DNA from: Mycobacterium sp. ST-F2
GTDB taxonomy: Bacteria; Actinomycetota; Actinomycetes; Mycobacteriales; Mycobacteriaceae
DNA length: 64,000 nucleotides
Reading direction: 5' to 3'
Assembly: GCF_001905655.1 (NCBI RefSeq)
Contig: NZ_JMHT01000002.1
Location: 25,594-89,593 of the forward strand
Of the stretch, positions 32,874 through 40,810 are shown in pieces (position 1 is the first letter of the stretch; each line of letters opens with the position of its first letter). Position numbers and translations under genes: made by a program. A model generated the notes under the pieces. That model made no database searches. It saw nothing but the letters and a program-made list of their open reading frames with translations, and was not told where the DNA came from.

Positions 32874-33293
32874 ATGGCGCGCGGTGACCGGTCCGTTGAA
32901 CTGATCGTTGCGGCCTCGGCGGAAAGCCTGGCAGTCCTGCGGACGCTCGTCGCGGCCGTGGCCGCCTTCGAGGATTTCGATCTGGACGCCGTCGCCGATA
33001 TCCGTTTGGCAGTCGATGAAGCCTGTACCGGCCTCATTCGTGCCGCGGTGCCGGGATCGAGCCTGCGGGTCGTCGTCGATCCGGCGAATGATGCTGTGGT
33101 GATTCGTGCTTCGGCACGATGCGCGGTCGATGACAGCCGCGGCACCGAGGTGGTGAAGCGAGACACCTTCAGTTGGCATGTGCTCAACTCGCTCGCCGAC
33201 GAGGTGTCCACCTTCGCCGACGAACCGGCTGTCGACGGCACCCAGGTACTGGGTGTTTCGTTGACCTCGAGACGAGTGAGTCTGCAGCGGTGA
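32874..33293 (+). CDS. rsbW: anti-sigma-F factor RsbW/UsfX
   Basis: About 139 residues of the GHKL serine-kinase/anti-sigma family. The sequence follows M. tuberculosis UsfX closely: VELIVAASAESLAVLRTLV, AFEDFDLDAVADIRLAVDEA with the N-box-equivalent acidic residues, LRVVVDPANDAVVIRAS and GTQVLGVSLTSRR, with FSWHVLNSLADEV before it. It should bind and silence SigF until an unphosphorylated anti-anti-sigma factor displaces it. ATG 32874 is used; GTG 32847 with GGAGG in front is a reasonable alternative. Its stop overlaps the sigF start by four bases (GTGA). Confidence 0.9.
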   Translation: MARGDRSVELIVAASAESLAVLRTLVAAVAAFEDFDLDAVADIRLAVDEACTGLIRAAVPGSSLRVVVDPANDAVVIRASARCAVDDSRGTEVVKRDTFSWHVLNSLADEVSTFADEPAVDGTQVLGVSLTSRRVSLQR

Positions 33294-34039
33294 CGGCGGA
33301 GTATGCGGACGTTCTCGAGATGTTCCGTCAGCTCCGACGAACGGCCGAAGATTCAGCTGACTACATCGCACAGCGCGACAGAATCATCGAGCGCTGTTTG
33401 CCGCTGGCGGACCACATCGCGCGACGCTTCGAGGGCAAGGGGGAAGCCCGCGATGATCTGCTGCAGGTCGCGCGCATGGGCCTCGTCAACGCGGTCAACC
33501 GGTTTGATGTCGAATTAGGTTCGGAATTCGCGCCTTTCGCGATTCCCACGATCATGGGCGAGCTACGCCGCCACTTTCGCGACAACAGCTGGTCGGTGAA
33601 AGTGCCGCGGCGGATGAAAGAACTGCATCTGCGGATCGGGACTGCCACCGCCGAGATGTCTCAGCGCCTCGGCCGCGCGCCCACGCCCTCTGAACTTGCT
33701 GCCGAGCTCGGCGTCGATCGCGATGAGGTGCTCGACGGTCTGATGGCCGGAAGTTCGTACAAGACCGCATCGATCGACAAGGTCGCTGGTGACGAGGAAC
33801 GGCCGTCGCTGGCCGACACGCTGGGCGACGTCGATCCGGGGTTGGAGAAGGTCGAACAGCGCGAGGCGCTCCGGCCGCTGCTGGCCGAACTGCCCGAGCG
33901 CGAGCGAACAGTGTTGGTGCTGCGGTTCTTCGAATCGATGACGCAATCGCAGATCGCCGCGAAACTCGGTATCTCCCAGATGCATGTGTCGCGGCTGCTG
34001 GCGAAAACCCTTGCGCAGCTCCGGGACAAGTTGGAGTAG
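33290..34039 (+). CDS. sigF: general-stress sigma factor SigF
   Basis: About 249 residues, sigma-B/F type group 3 factor. Region 2 is CLPLADHIARRFEGKGEARD and AVNRFDVELGSEFAPFAIPT; RRHFRDNSWSVKVPRRMKEL leads into region 3 (MSQRLGRAPTPSELAAELGV); region 4 is LPERERTVLVLRFFESMTQS and AAKLGISQMHVSRLLAKTL. It matches M. tuberculosis SigF nearly motif by motif. It is co-translated with rsbW behind a SigF promoter. Since several mycobacteria carry more than one SigF-like factor, it may be the main copy or a paralogue. Confidence 0.93.
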   Translation: MTAEYADVLEMFRQLRRTAEDSADYIAQRDRIIERCLPLADHIARRFEGKGEARDDLLQVARMGLVNAVNRFDVELGSEFAPFAIPTIMGELRRHFRDNSWSVKVPRRMKELHLRIGTATAEMSQRLGRAPTPSELAAELGVDRDEVLDGLMAGSSYKTASIDKVAGDEERPSLADTLGDVDPGLEKVEQREALRPLLAELPERERTVLVLRFFESMTQSQIAAKLGISQMHVSRLLAKTLAQLRDKLE

Positions 34040-34179
34040 CGGCCGGCGCGGCCCAGCCAACTGCGGAGCGTCAATGGTCCAAAGCGGTGTGGTACCAACT
34101 GGTAACGTCCGCTGGGTAAGCACGGCGAACGATATGGTCAGCACGATGTAGGTGGCCCGTTGGTGAAGGATGTGACCAC

Positions 34180-35397
34180 TTGTCCATGCCGACAGACCCA
34201 CGGCTGAGCCGCTCATCGCCTGCAAAGGCGGGGCCATCCTCGGGCAGGCCGCTGTCGCTGCTGCTGGTGGAAGACGACCGCGGTGATGCCCTTCTGGTCG
34301 AGGAGTTGATCGCCGACGCCGCGATCGACATCGACTTCCACTGGGCTCCCACATTGAGCCAGGCGGCGACCGCGCTGGACGCGATCCGTCCGGATTGTGT
34401 GCTGCTCGACCTGCACCTGCCCGACGCCGGTGGTGTGGACGCTCTGGATCGCTTGGGTGCTCTGGCTCCGAGCGTGCCGATCGTCGTTCTCACCGGCTTG
34501 AACGACGAGCATTTCGGCGTTTCCGCCATGGCCTCTGGAGCGCAGGATTACCTGGTGAAGGGCCGGGTGGATCCGGACACGCTCCGGCGCGCGGTGCTGT
34601 ATGCCATCGAACGAAAGCGCGCCGAGGTCACTGCGGTGGATCTGCACGCCAGTCGACTGCGCGCCCAGGAGAATGCCCGGCTGGAGCGGGGCCTGCTGCC
34701 CTCTCCGCTGCTTCTGGACAATCCCGGCGTCGAGGTCGTCACCCAGTCCTTGCCGAGCCGGCGGGACGCCCTGATCGGTGGCGACTTCTACGACGTCGTG
34801 CAGACCCCGGACCGCACGGTGCACGTCATGATCGGCGACGTCGCCGGTCATGGGCCGGACGAGGCCGCGTTGGGCGTGGCGCTGCGAATCGGTTGGCGTG
34901 CATTGACTTTCGCGGGTCTGCGCGGCAATGAGCGAATGTGCCAGCTGGACCGCATCCTGACCACCGAGCGTCCCAGCCGCGGCACTTTCGCGACGCTGCT
35001 GAGTGTGGCACTGACGCCCGATACCGGGCAGTTCGACGTGGTGCGGGCAGGTCATCCCGGGCTGCTCATGCATGGCACCGGCACCGTCGACTGGCTCGAA
35101 CCCGTCGCCGGACCGGCACTGGGGCTCGGAGCCACGGAATGGCCGGTCAATCGGTTGCAGTTGCAGCCGGGCGACGGATTGATGCTGCTGACGGACGGGC
35201 TGTTCGAGGGACCTGCGGGGGAGGGCGGCGAACGACTCGGGGAGGAAGGACTGCTGGCGAATGCGCGCTCACTGGCGCGCCTGCCCGGGGCTGAGTTCGT
35301 CAAAGCGCTGATCAGTGAGACGGAGGCCCGGGCCGAGCCCTTCGGCGGTCTCACCGACGACATCGCCGTCATTCGAGTGGAGCGCTCGGTTCGATGA
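34180..35397 (+). CDS. receiver-PP2C (SpoIIE/RsbU-type) phosphatase
   Basis: About 405 residues. The receiver domain (about 25-140) has LLLVEDDRGDALLVEELI and phospho-acceptor Asp77 in CVLLDLHLPDAGG. The PP2C/SpoIIE domain (about 185-400) has GGDFYDVVQT, IGDVAGHGPDEAALG, LLTDGLFEGPAGE and LTDDIAVIRVERS, the metal-binding aspartates of the family. It should dephosphorylate an anti-anti-sigma factor when its receiver is phosphorylated, freeing SigF. The start is uncertain: TTG 34180 has GAAGGA at 11 bases, ATG 34186 lies two codons later. Its stop overlaps the kinase start (ATGA). Confidence 0.88.
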   Translation: MSMPTDPRLSRSSPAKAGPSSGRPLSLLLVEDDRGDALLVEELIADAAIDIDFHWAPTLSQAATALDAIRPDCVLLDLHLPDAGGVDALDRLGALAPSVPIVVLTGLNDEHFGVSAMASGAQDYLVKGRVDPDTLRRAVLYAIERKRAEVTAVDLHASRLRAQENARLERGLLPSPLLLDNPGVEVVTQSLPSRRDALIGGDFYDVVQTPDRTVHVMIGDVAGHGPDEAALGVALRIGWRALTFAGLRGNERMCQLDRILTTERPSRGTFATLLSVALTPDTGQFDVVRAGHPGLLMHGTGTVDWLEPVAGPALGLGATEWPVNRLQLQPGDGLMLLTDGLFEGPAGEGGERLGEEGLLANARSLARLPGAEFVKALISETEARAEPFGGLTDDIAVIRVERSVR

Positions 35398-36971
35398 AGT
35401 TGACGGTGCAAGGTTGGCAGAACCTGGTTCTGGCTGCGATGGGCGCGGTGGTGCTCTCCGGCGCGGTCGGCGGTGCGCTGTTGATGAACCGGACCGACAC
35501 GGTGTCAAGCGAACTGATCGAGCACCTGCAACCGGCGCGCGTGGCCGCCTACCGCTTGCAGGCCGGGCTACGTGACCAGGAAACCGCGGTCCGCGGTTAT
35601 GCCAGTGCCGCTGACAGCCAGTTCCTGGCGCCGTATGACGACGGACAACGCGCTGAAACCGCTGCGGCGCAGAAACTCAGATCACTGCTGGAGGGGCGCG
35701 AGGCACTCATCGCGGACCTCGACGCGATCGAGCGAGCTGCCGGTACGTGGCGCAGCACCTACGCCCAGCCGGTGATCGCCAGTGTCGTCGTGGGACATCC
35801 GGCCGTCGTCGACAGCCGTACCAATGAGGAAGGCAAGAAGGAGTTCGCCTACCTTCGTGCGCTGTTCGATGCCCAGAACGCGCACCTGGCACAGGCGCGC
35901 GACGCTGACACCGCTCGCTTGGCTTCGATACGCCAGTGGCGCGACCGGGTGCTGGCGACCATGGTCGGTGCGTTTGTCGTCATGGCGGTGGTCCTGGCCA
36001 TGCTGGTGCGGAGTTCGGTCACCCGTCCCTTGGGCGCACTCGCAGCAGCGTGCCGCCGGATCACGCAGGGTAACTTCGATGAGCGCATAATTCCCCAGGG
36101 GCCCACCGACATTCGAGCTATTGCCGTCGACGTCGAGGAGATGAGGCAGCGCATCGTCGAGGAGCTCGAGGCGTCCCAGTTCGCCCGCCTTGCCCTCGAC
36201 GAACAGGCCGAGGAGCTGCGTCGGTCCAACGCTGAACTCGAACAGTTCGCCTACGTCGCATCGCATGATCTGCAAGAGCCGCTGCGCAAGGTTGCGTCCT
36301 TCTGCCAGCTGATCGAGAAGCGGTACGGCGATCAGCTCGACGAGCGCGGAGTCGAATACATCAACTTCGCCGTCGACGGCGCAAAGCGCATGCAGTTGCT
36401 GATCAACGACCTGCTCACCTTCTCCCGCGTCGGCCGGATCAACGCCACGCACACCGAAGTCGATCTGGGCGAGGCTGTCGCCTCGGCCATGGAGAACCTC
36501 GCGACCTCGATCACCGAGTCGGGAGCCGAAGTGCTGCTGCCGCCCGCCGGCCTGCCGCGGGTCGACGGCGACCCCACCCTCCTCACGATGTTGTGGCAGA
36601 ACCTGATCGGTAACGCGGTGAAGTTCCGGCGAGAGGGTCTCGCGCCCCGGATCGTGATCGACTGCACACCCGGAACGGGTGAAGATGCCGACGATTGGGT
36701 ATTCACGGTCACGGACAACGGTATTGGGATTGCCGAAGAGTTTGTGGACAAGGTGTTCGTGATCTTTCAGCGGTTGCACGGCCGTGATGCCTACAGCGGT
36801 ACCGGCATCGGCTTGGCCTTGTGCAAGAAGATCGTCGAACATCACGGCGGCACCATCGGGATCGACACCTCGTACACCGATGGCACGCGGTTCGTGTTCA
36901 CATTGCCGGCCACCCCGACCACCGAACCGAACGTCATCGCATTCGAGCAGCCGGAAGGAAGTCACCCATGA
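35394..36971 (+). CDS. CHASE3-HAMP sensor histidine kinase
   Basis: About 525 residues. Membrane helix at about 12-32 (LVLAAMGAVVLSGAVGGALL), an extracytoplasmic CHASE3-like helical domain at about 33-180 (AYRLQAGLRDQETAVRGYAS), a second helix (ATMVGAFVVMAVVLAMLVRS), HAMP, then HisKA with the phospho-His in EQFAYVASHDLQEPLRKVAS. HATPase_c has LIGNAVKFRREG, FTVTDNGIGIAEEF, VFVIFQRLHGRDAYSGTGIG and LCKKIVEHHGG. It lies between the phosphatase and a receiver with ATGA overlaps on both sides, so it probably phosphorylates both receivers. Confidence 0.9.
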   Translation: MKLTVQGWQNLVLAAMGAVVLSGAVGGALLMNRTDTVSSELIEHLQPARVAAYRLQAGLRDQETAVRGYASAADSQFLAPYDDGQRAETAAAQKLRSLLEGREALIADLDAIERAAGTWRSTYAQPVIASVVVGHPAVVDSRTNEEGKKEFAYLRALFDAQNAHLAQARDADTARLASIRQWRDRVLATMVGAFVVMAVVLAMLVRSSVTRPLGALAAACRRITQGNFDERIIPQGPTDIRAIAVDVEEMRQRIVEELEASQFARLALDEQAEELRRSNAELEQFAYVASHDLQEPLRKVASFCQLIEKRYGDQLDERGVEYINFAVDGAKRMQLLINDLLTFSRVGRINATHTEVDLGEAVASAMENLATSITESGAEVLLPPAGLPRVDGDPTLLTMLWQNLIGNAVKFRREGLAPRIVIDCTPGTGEDADDWVFTVTDNGIGIAEEFVDKVFVIFQRLHGRDAYSGTGIGLALCKKIVEHHGGTIGIDTSYTDGTRFVFTLPATPTTEPNVIAFEQPEGSHP

Positions 36972-37414
36972 ACGCGTCGTCAGCCGGCCGAGTGGTGGAC
37001 ATCCTGTTGGTCGAGGACGACCCGGGGGACGAGTTGATCACCCGTGAAGCGTTCGCGGACAACAAGATCAAGAACACCCTGCATGTGGCCCGCGACGGTC
37101 AAGAAGGTCTGGATTTTCTCTACCGGCGCGGCGTCCATGCGGATGCCCCGACCCCGGACCTGATCCTGCTCGACCTGAATCTGCCGAAATATGACGGCCG
37201 GCAACTGCTGGAGGTGATCAAGTCCGACTCCGACCTGTCTCACATACCGGTTGTCGTCCTGACCACGTCGTCGGCCGAGGAAGACATCTTGCGCAGCTAC
37301 AAGTTGCATGCGAACGCCTACGTGACCAAGCCCGTCGATCTCGATCAGTTCATGAAAGCCGTGCGGGAGATCGACGAGTTCTTCGTTCAGGTGGTGCGGC
37401 TACCGCAGTCGTGA
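36968..37414 (+). CDS. Rcp1-type single-domain response regulator, copy 2
   Basis: About 148 residues with the same key positions as copy 1 (Asp69 in DLILLDLNLPKYDG, Lys121 in YVTKPVDLDQF). The segments DPGDELITREAFADNKIKN and LHANAYVTKPVDLDQF are shared almost word for word. It overlaps the end of the kinase gene by ATGA and is the likely direct phosphate acceptor. It has no output domain and may be a phosphate shuttle or sink tuning the REC-PP2C phosphatase. Its stop is 3 bases from the end of the convergent RsbW-like gene. Confidence 0.9.
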   Translation: MNASSAGRVVDILLVEDDPGDELITREAFADNKIKNTLHVARDGQEGLDFLYRRGVHADAPTPDLILLDLNLPKYDGRQLLEVIKSDSDLSHIPVVVLTTSSAEEDILRSYKLHANAYVTKPVDLDQFMKAVREIDEFFVQVVRLPQS

Positions 37415-37417
37415 CGG

Positions 37418-37861
37418 TCAGGCGGCCGCGGCGGCGATGTCATCCCATTGCAAGAGCACCCGGGTTCCGGCTTCGGTGGGCTCGATCGACGCACGATCGG
37501 TGAGTGCTCGCATCAGCGGGATACCGCGGCCGCGTGCCGAATTCGCGTACTGCGCTGCGGCGGGGCGCCACGTGCCTTCGTCTGTCACGGTCACGGTGAG
37601 CAGCGCCGACGCGCGGTCGAAGTCGGCGCGAACGTGCATGACACCCGGCTCGGGTGCGTCCGCGTAGGCGGCTTCGACCGCGTTGGCCAAGGCCTCGTTG
37701 ACGGCGAGCACGATATCGCTGGCCTTCACCCGGTCCAGGGCGAAATGTTCAGCCAACCAGGTGGCGAATTCCTGACGGATGGATGCGGCATGTTCGGGGA
37801 TGGCCACCACGTCCACCTTGCTGAAACGCGCCCCGCTGCTCGACTGGTCCGGATCCGTCAT
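37418..37861 (-). CDS. second RsbW-like anti-sigma/serine kinase
   Basis: About 147 residues, HATPase_c_2 family. The N-box is SDIVLAVNEALANAVEAAY, the G1 region VTVTDEGTWRP and the lid/G2 region GRGIPLMRALTDRASIEP. Unlike the UsfX-type protein upstream of sigF it has a classical Asn-containing N-box, so kinase activity is likely. It lies 55 bases downstream of a STAS anti-anti-sigma gene in the same direction, which makes a kinase/substrate pair. Whether it binds SigF or another sigma factor is open. Confidence 0.87.
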   Translation of the reverse strand: MTDPDQSSSGARFSKVDVVAIPEHAASIRQEFATWLAEHFALDRVKASDIVLAVNEALANAVEAAYADAPEPGVMHVRADFDRASALLTVTVTDEGTWRPAAAQYANSARGRGIPLMRALTDRASIEPTEAGTRVLLQWDDIAAAAA

Positions 37862-37916
37862 ATGAACCTGCTCGACCTACCTTCTGTCCGCCTTCTTCCG
37901 TCCGACATCGACCGCC

Positions 37917-38300
37917 CTAGGTGGCGACCGCCGCAAGCGCTTCGTCCAGCGTGACGAACAGCTCGATCAGATCGGCGATGCCGACCAGCTTGAGCGGCCG
38001 GCTCGTGGTGGGACCGTCGGCGACGACGACGAGCCGGACCGCCGGTGCCAATTCCGCATGCGCGGCCACCAGCACGCCCATGCCGGCCGACGCCAGGAAA
38101 TCCACGGCGCTCAAATCGACGACGACCGCGTCGGCCGCGCCGACCGCCGCCGGGCTCAGCGCGGCCTCCAGCTGCGGAGCGGTGAGCATGTCCACCGTCC
38201 CCGACACCGTCACCACGCTAACCGCGCCGATCTGGCTCTGTTCGACCGTGCAACTCGCCGCGGCAGGATTGCCGCTGCCCTGAACTGGCTGGCCCGTCAT
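37917..38300 (-). CDS. STAS-domain anti-anti-sigma factor
   Basis: About 127 residues with the STAS pattern VVTVSGTVDMLTAPQLEAAL, AVVVDLSAVDFLASAGMGVL and the final LVGIADLIELFVTLDEALAA. The regulatory phosphoserine should be Ser71 in DFLASAGM. In its unphosphorylated form it would sequester an RsbW; the PP2C phosphatase at 34180 is the likely activator and the RsbW at 37418 the likely kinase. ATG 38300 follows the excellent ribosome-binding site GGAGGTGAC and is preferred over a longer reading frame. Confidence 0.9.
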   Translation of the reverse strand: MTGQPVQGSGNPAAASCTVEQSQIGAVSVVTVSGTVDMLTAPQLEAALSPAAVGAADAVVVDLSAVDFLASAGMGVLVAAHAELAPAVRLVVVADGPTTSRPLKLVGIADLIELFVTLDEALAAVAT

Positions 38301-38418
38301 TGTCACCTCCGAGGGGCTCACACGCGTGAGCCGACAATCCAAATACTAACGACGCTTCTGCGTCCCGCCCCACCAAAACGGCAGGACAACGCCGTTCAGA
38401 CGGTGTGGCAAATAACAT

Positions 38419-38443
38419 GTTTGGCGCGGCTCAGCTGCGGGTA
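38419..38443 (+). promoter_or_regulatory. SigF promoter facing the DUF1707 gene
   Basis: GTTT (38419-38422), 16-base spacer, GGGTA (38439-38443), exact consensus on the plus strand. It is about 143 bases before the DUF1707 start, with two palindromic elements between. Confidence 0.72.
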
Positions 38444-38476
38444 CCCAGGCTCGTCGAGGCCTTGGTCGTTACCGAG

Positions 38477-38506
38477 CTGCGCCACATGGACGTCCGTGTG
38501 GCGCAG
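38477..38506. promoter_or_regulatory. 30-bp palindrome
   Basis: CTGCGCCACA (38477-38486) and TGTGGCGCAG (38497-38506) are perfect inverted repeats, and the 10 bases between contain the palindrome GGACGTCC. The whole 30 bases therefore form a dyad with one mismatched pair. With almost no loop it looks like a protein-binding site more than a terminator. Confidence 0.65.
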
Positions 38507-38530
38507 TTCTGTGTGAGGCCTTGCCACGTG

Positions 38531-38570
38531 GCCATAACGGTGTTATGAATGTCCATAACACCGTTATGGC
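38531..38570. promoter_or_regulatory. paired CATAAC-N3-GTTATG operators upstream of DUF1707
   Basis: GCCATAACGGTGTTATG (38531-38547) and CATAACACCGTTATGGC (38554-38570) are perfect 17-bp inverted repeats. Each arm is itself a palindrome CATAAC-N3-GTTATG, so two operators sit side by side. They overlap a possible SigA promoter (TTGCCA 38521-38526, 17 bases, TATGAA), so a bound repressor would block it. Confidence 0.75.
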
Positions 38571-38585
38571 GAATGGAGTTGAACC

Positions 38586-39083
38586 ATGTACCACCATGAG
38601 GACTTCCCGCTCGGGCCATCGATGCGTACCGGTGGCACCACCGACACCCTCGACGATCGCATCCGTGTCGGTGACGCTGACCGCGACGTCATTGCTGGCA
38701 GGCTCAGCCGTGCCGTCACCGACGGCCGGCTGACACTGGCCGAATACGACACGCGCCTGCAGCAGCTCTACCAGGCGCAGACCCGCGGCGAACTCACCGA
38801 GATCGTTTCCGACCTGCCGCCGTCGCATGACCGTCCTGAGCCGAAACGGCAACGGAAGCACAGGATTCCGCAATGGGTTGCCATCATGTGGATGCCGTGG
38901 GTCGCGGTGAACCTCTTGTGCCTCGCAATCTGGCTCACTACCGGCACCGGCTATTTCTGGCCGTTCTGGGTGGCCGTGCCGTGGGGATGCGCGTTGCTGA
39001 TTCCCACCGCGGTCGGTGTGATGACCAGCCCGCAGATGGGGCGCAGGCGGTACCCGGTGTCAGGACCAGCGGCGCATCGATGA
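38586..39083 (+). CDS. DUF1707 membrane protein
   Basis: About 165 residues. The DUF1707 (SHOCT-like) domain is at about 25-80: IRVGDADRDVIAGRLSRAVT, DGRLTLAEYDTRLQQLYQA, TRGELTEIVSDLP. A basic linker leads to two membrane helices (WVAIMWMPWVAVNLLCLAIW and FWPFWVAVPWGCALLIPTAV). The function of the family is unknown. ATG 38586 follows GGAG. Its upstream region combines a SigF promoter, a possible SigA promoter and two kinds of palindrome, so expression is probably tightly conditional. Confidence 0.82.
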   Translation: MYHHEDFPLGPSMRTGGTTDTLDDRIRVGDADRDVIAGRLSRAVTDGRLTLAEYDTRLQQLYQAQTRGELTEIVSDLPPSHDRPEPKRQRKHRIPQWVAIMWMPWVAVNLLCLAIWLTTGTGYFWPFWVAVPWGCALLIPTAVGVMTSPQMGRRRYPVSGPAAHR

Positions 39084-39226
39084 TTGCCGGTTATCTCGGT
39101 CGTTCCGACCGTGTGAGCAAGTCGCTGAGCGGTTTCGCCCGCCGCTACGCCGACCAGACCGAAGCCGACCGTGCCGCACCGGTCAGTGCCGTCGAACGCG
39201 GAGTGCTGCCCGTCGAATACGAGTGA
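39080..39226 (+). pseudogene. C-terminal remnant of a DUF2252 protein
   Basis: A 48-codon frame that overlaps the DUF1707 stop by ATGA. GYLGRSDRVSKSLSGFARRY followed by ADQTEADRAA resembles the last 45 or so residues of DUF2252 proteins, which are normally over 400 residues long. The body of the protein is missing upstream, where the DUF1707 gene now lies, so this is most likely the scar of a deletion. It may still be translated through coupling. Confidence 0.5.
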
Positions 39227-39337
39227 ACTGGCGCCCAAGCGCCCCGCCGGAAAAATTGCGTACCGCACTACTCAATCCGTCGCGCCAGAGACCGACGACG
39301 ATTACGGCGTGACCACGCCGCTATCGGAGGTGTAGAC

Positions 39338-40810
39338 GTGAACAGTCCCTCGAATCAGACATACGACCTCTGTGTCGTCGGCGCGGGCATCGCCGGCCTC
39401 AATGCACTGTTCGTTGCCAGTCAATACCTATCCGGCAGCCAGCGGATTGCCTTGGTAGACAGCAGACCACGCGTGGGCGGCATGTGGGTCGACACCTATC
39501 CGTACGTTCGGCTGCACCAGCCGCACCCGTTCTTCACCGCGGGGAACATCGAATGGACTTTCGGTAAGGACCCTTCGCACCTGGCGACCAAGGCCGAAGT
39601 GCTCGACCACTTTCAACACTGTCTCGACGTCATCAAGCAGCGGGTGCAGGTCGACGAGTACTTCGGGTGGACACTGGAATCCACCGACGAGGCCGACGGC
39701 GTCGTTCGGCTCACCTGTCGATCCTCGGATGATCAGCGGACCGTCATCACGGCCGAACGGGCGGTCAAGGCGTATGGCATCGGCGTCATGCCGAATCAAC
39801 CGCTGCCGGTGACAAGCACACGCGTGCAGTCGGTTTCGCCCGACTACTGCGATGTCCGCAGCGGAGCCATCGCGGACAGTACCGCTCCCGTGTGGGTCAT
39901 CGGCGGCGGCAAGACCGCGATGGATACCGCCCACGCGTTGATCACGGCTTATCCGGGACGTGAGGTGAACCTGCTGGCCGGTTCGGGGACGTTCTTCGCC
40001 GACCGCAACAAGTTTTACCTGCGTGGCGCCGCGCGCTGGGTGCGTGGTTCGTTGCCGAGCACTGCGCTGCGTGGCACGGCTCTGGCATTCGACGGCAGCA
40101 ATGAAGGTGCGACAGCAGACCAGCTCCGCGCCGACTATGGAGTGTCGCCGACGCCGCGAGCGCCGCACTTCCTGCTGGGCGTGCTCTCCGAAGAGGAGAG
40201 CGCCACCATCGCGGCCGGCGTCAACCAGATCGTGATGGATCATCTCGTCGACATCGTGGACCGCGGCGACGTCGTCGAACTTCAATTACGCAGTGGCGCA
40301 ACCAGAACCATCCAAGCCGGTAGCTGGATCATCAACTGCACCGGCTATCTGGGGCGCGTTCCGCAACCGTACGAGCCGTATGTCTCCGACAGTGGTCGCG
40401 TGCTGTCGTTGAATACCCGGTCTGCTGCGCTGCATCTGCCGGCATTCATGGGCTACTTCCTGACGCATCTGCTGTTCCTGGACAAGCTGACGAGCGTCCC
40501 GCTGTACGAGTTGGATTGGCAAGAGCTGCAACGGAAAGGACAGAACGTTCTTCCGTACGCGATGGTCTCGCTCGCGCACTACAACCTGAGTTTGATCTTT
40601 GACGCGGTCCCCGCAAAGGTGTTCGCGGATTGCGGACTGGATTTCGATCGCTGGTACCCGCTGCCGCGGCGCCTGTTGGCCACCGCGCGATTCATGGCCA
40701 CTCACCGCCGCGAGCGCGCACACCACCGCCAAGCTCTCGACACCGTGCGCGAGCGATTCGACGTCCGCTGCGGACCGTTGGAAAACCGTGCTGTCCTGCC
40801 ACACCGGTGA
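39338..40810 (+). CDS. FAD/NAD(P)-dependent oxidoreductase (flavin monooxygenase-like)
   Basis: About 490 residues. The N-terminal Rossmann motif is YDLCVVGAGIAGLNALFVAS, followed by RVGGMWVDTYPYVRLHQPHP, similar to flavin-containing and Baeyer-Villiger monooxygenases. A second dinucleotide motif VWVIGGGKTAMDTAHALI lies at about 188. GSWIINCTGYLG is the late conserved FAD-contact segment. The C-terminal part (about 400-490) is not typical of well-known families. The substrate is unknown. It stands alone on its strand, 111 bases after the DUF2252 remnant. Confidence 0.75.
   Translation: MNSPSNQTYDLCVVGAGIAGLNALFVASQYLSGSQRIALVDSRPRVGGMWVDTYPYVRLHQPHPFFTAGNIEWTFGKDPSHLATKAEVLDHFQHCLDVIKQRVQVDEYFGWTLESTDEADGVVRLTCRSSDDQRTVITAERAVKAYGIGVMPNQPLPVTSTRVQSVSPDYCDVRSGAIADSTAPVWVIGGGKTAMDTAHALITAYPGREVNLLAGSGTFFADRNKFYLRGAARWVRGSLPSTALRGTALAFDGSNEGATADQLRADYGVSPTPRAPHFLLGVLSEEESATIAAGVNQIVMDHLVDIVDRGDVVELQLRSGATRTIQAGSWIINCTGYLGRVPQPYEPYVSDSGRVLSLNTRSAALHLPAFMGYFLTHLLFLDKLTSVPLYELDWQELQRKGQNVLPYAMVSLAHYNLSLIFDAVPAKVFADCGLDFDRWYPLPRRLLATARFMATHRRERAHHRQALDTVRERFDVRCGPLENRAVLPHR

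Noticed and set aside
34091..34118. GGGTA before the receiver-PP2C gene as a further SigF promoter
   Set aside because: No GTTT-like element at 15-18 bases upstream; only the -10 matches.
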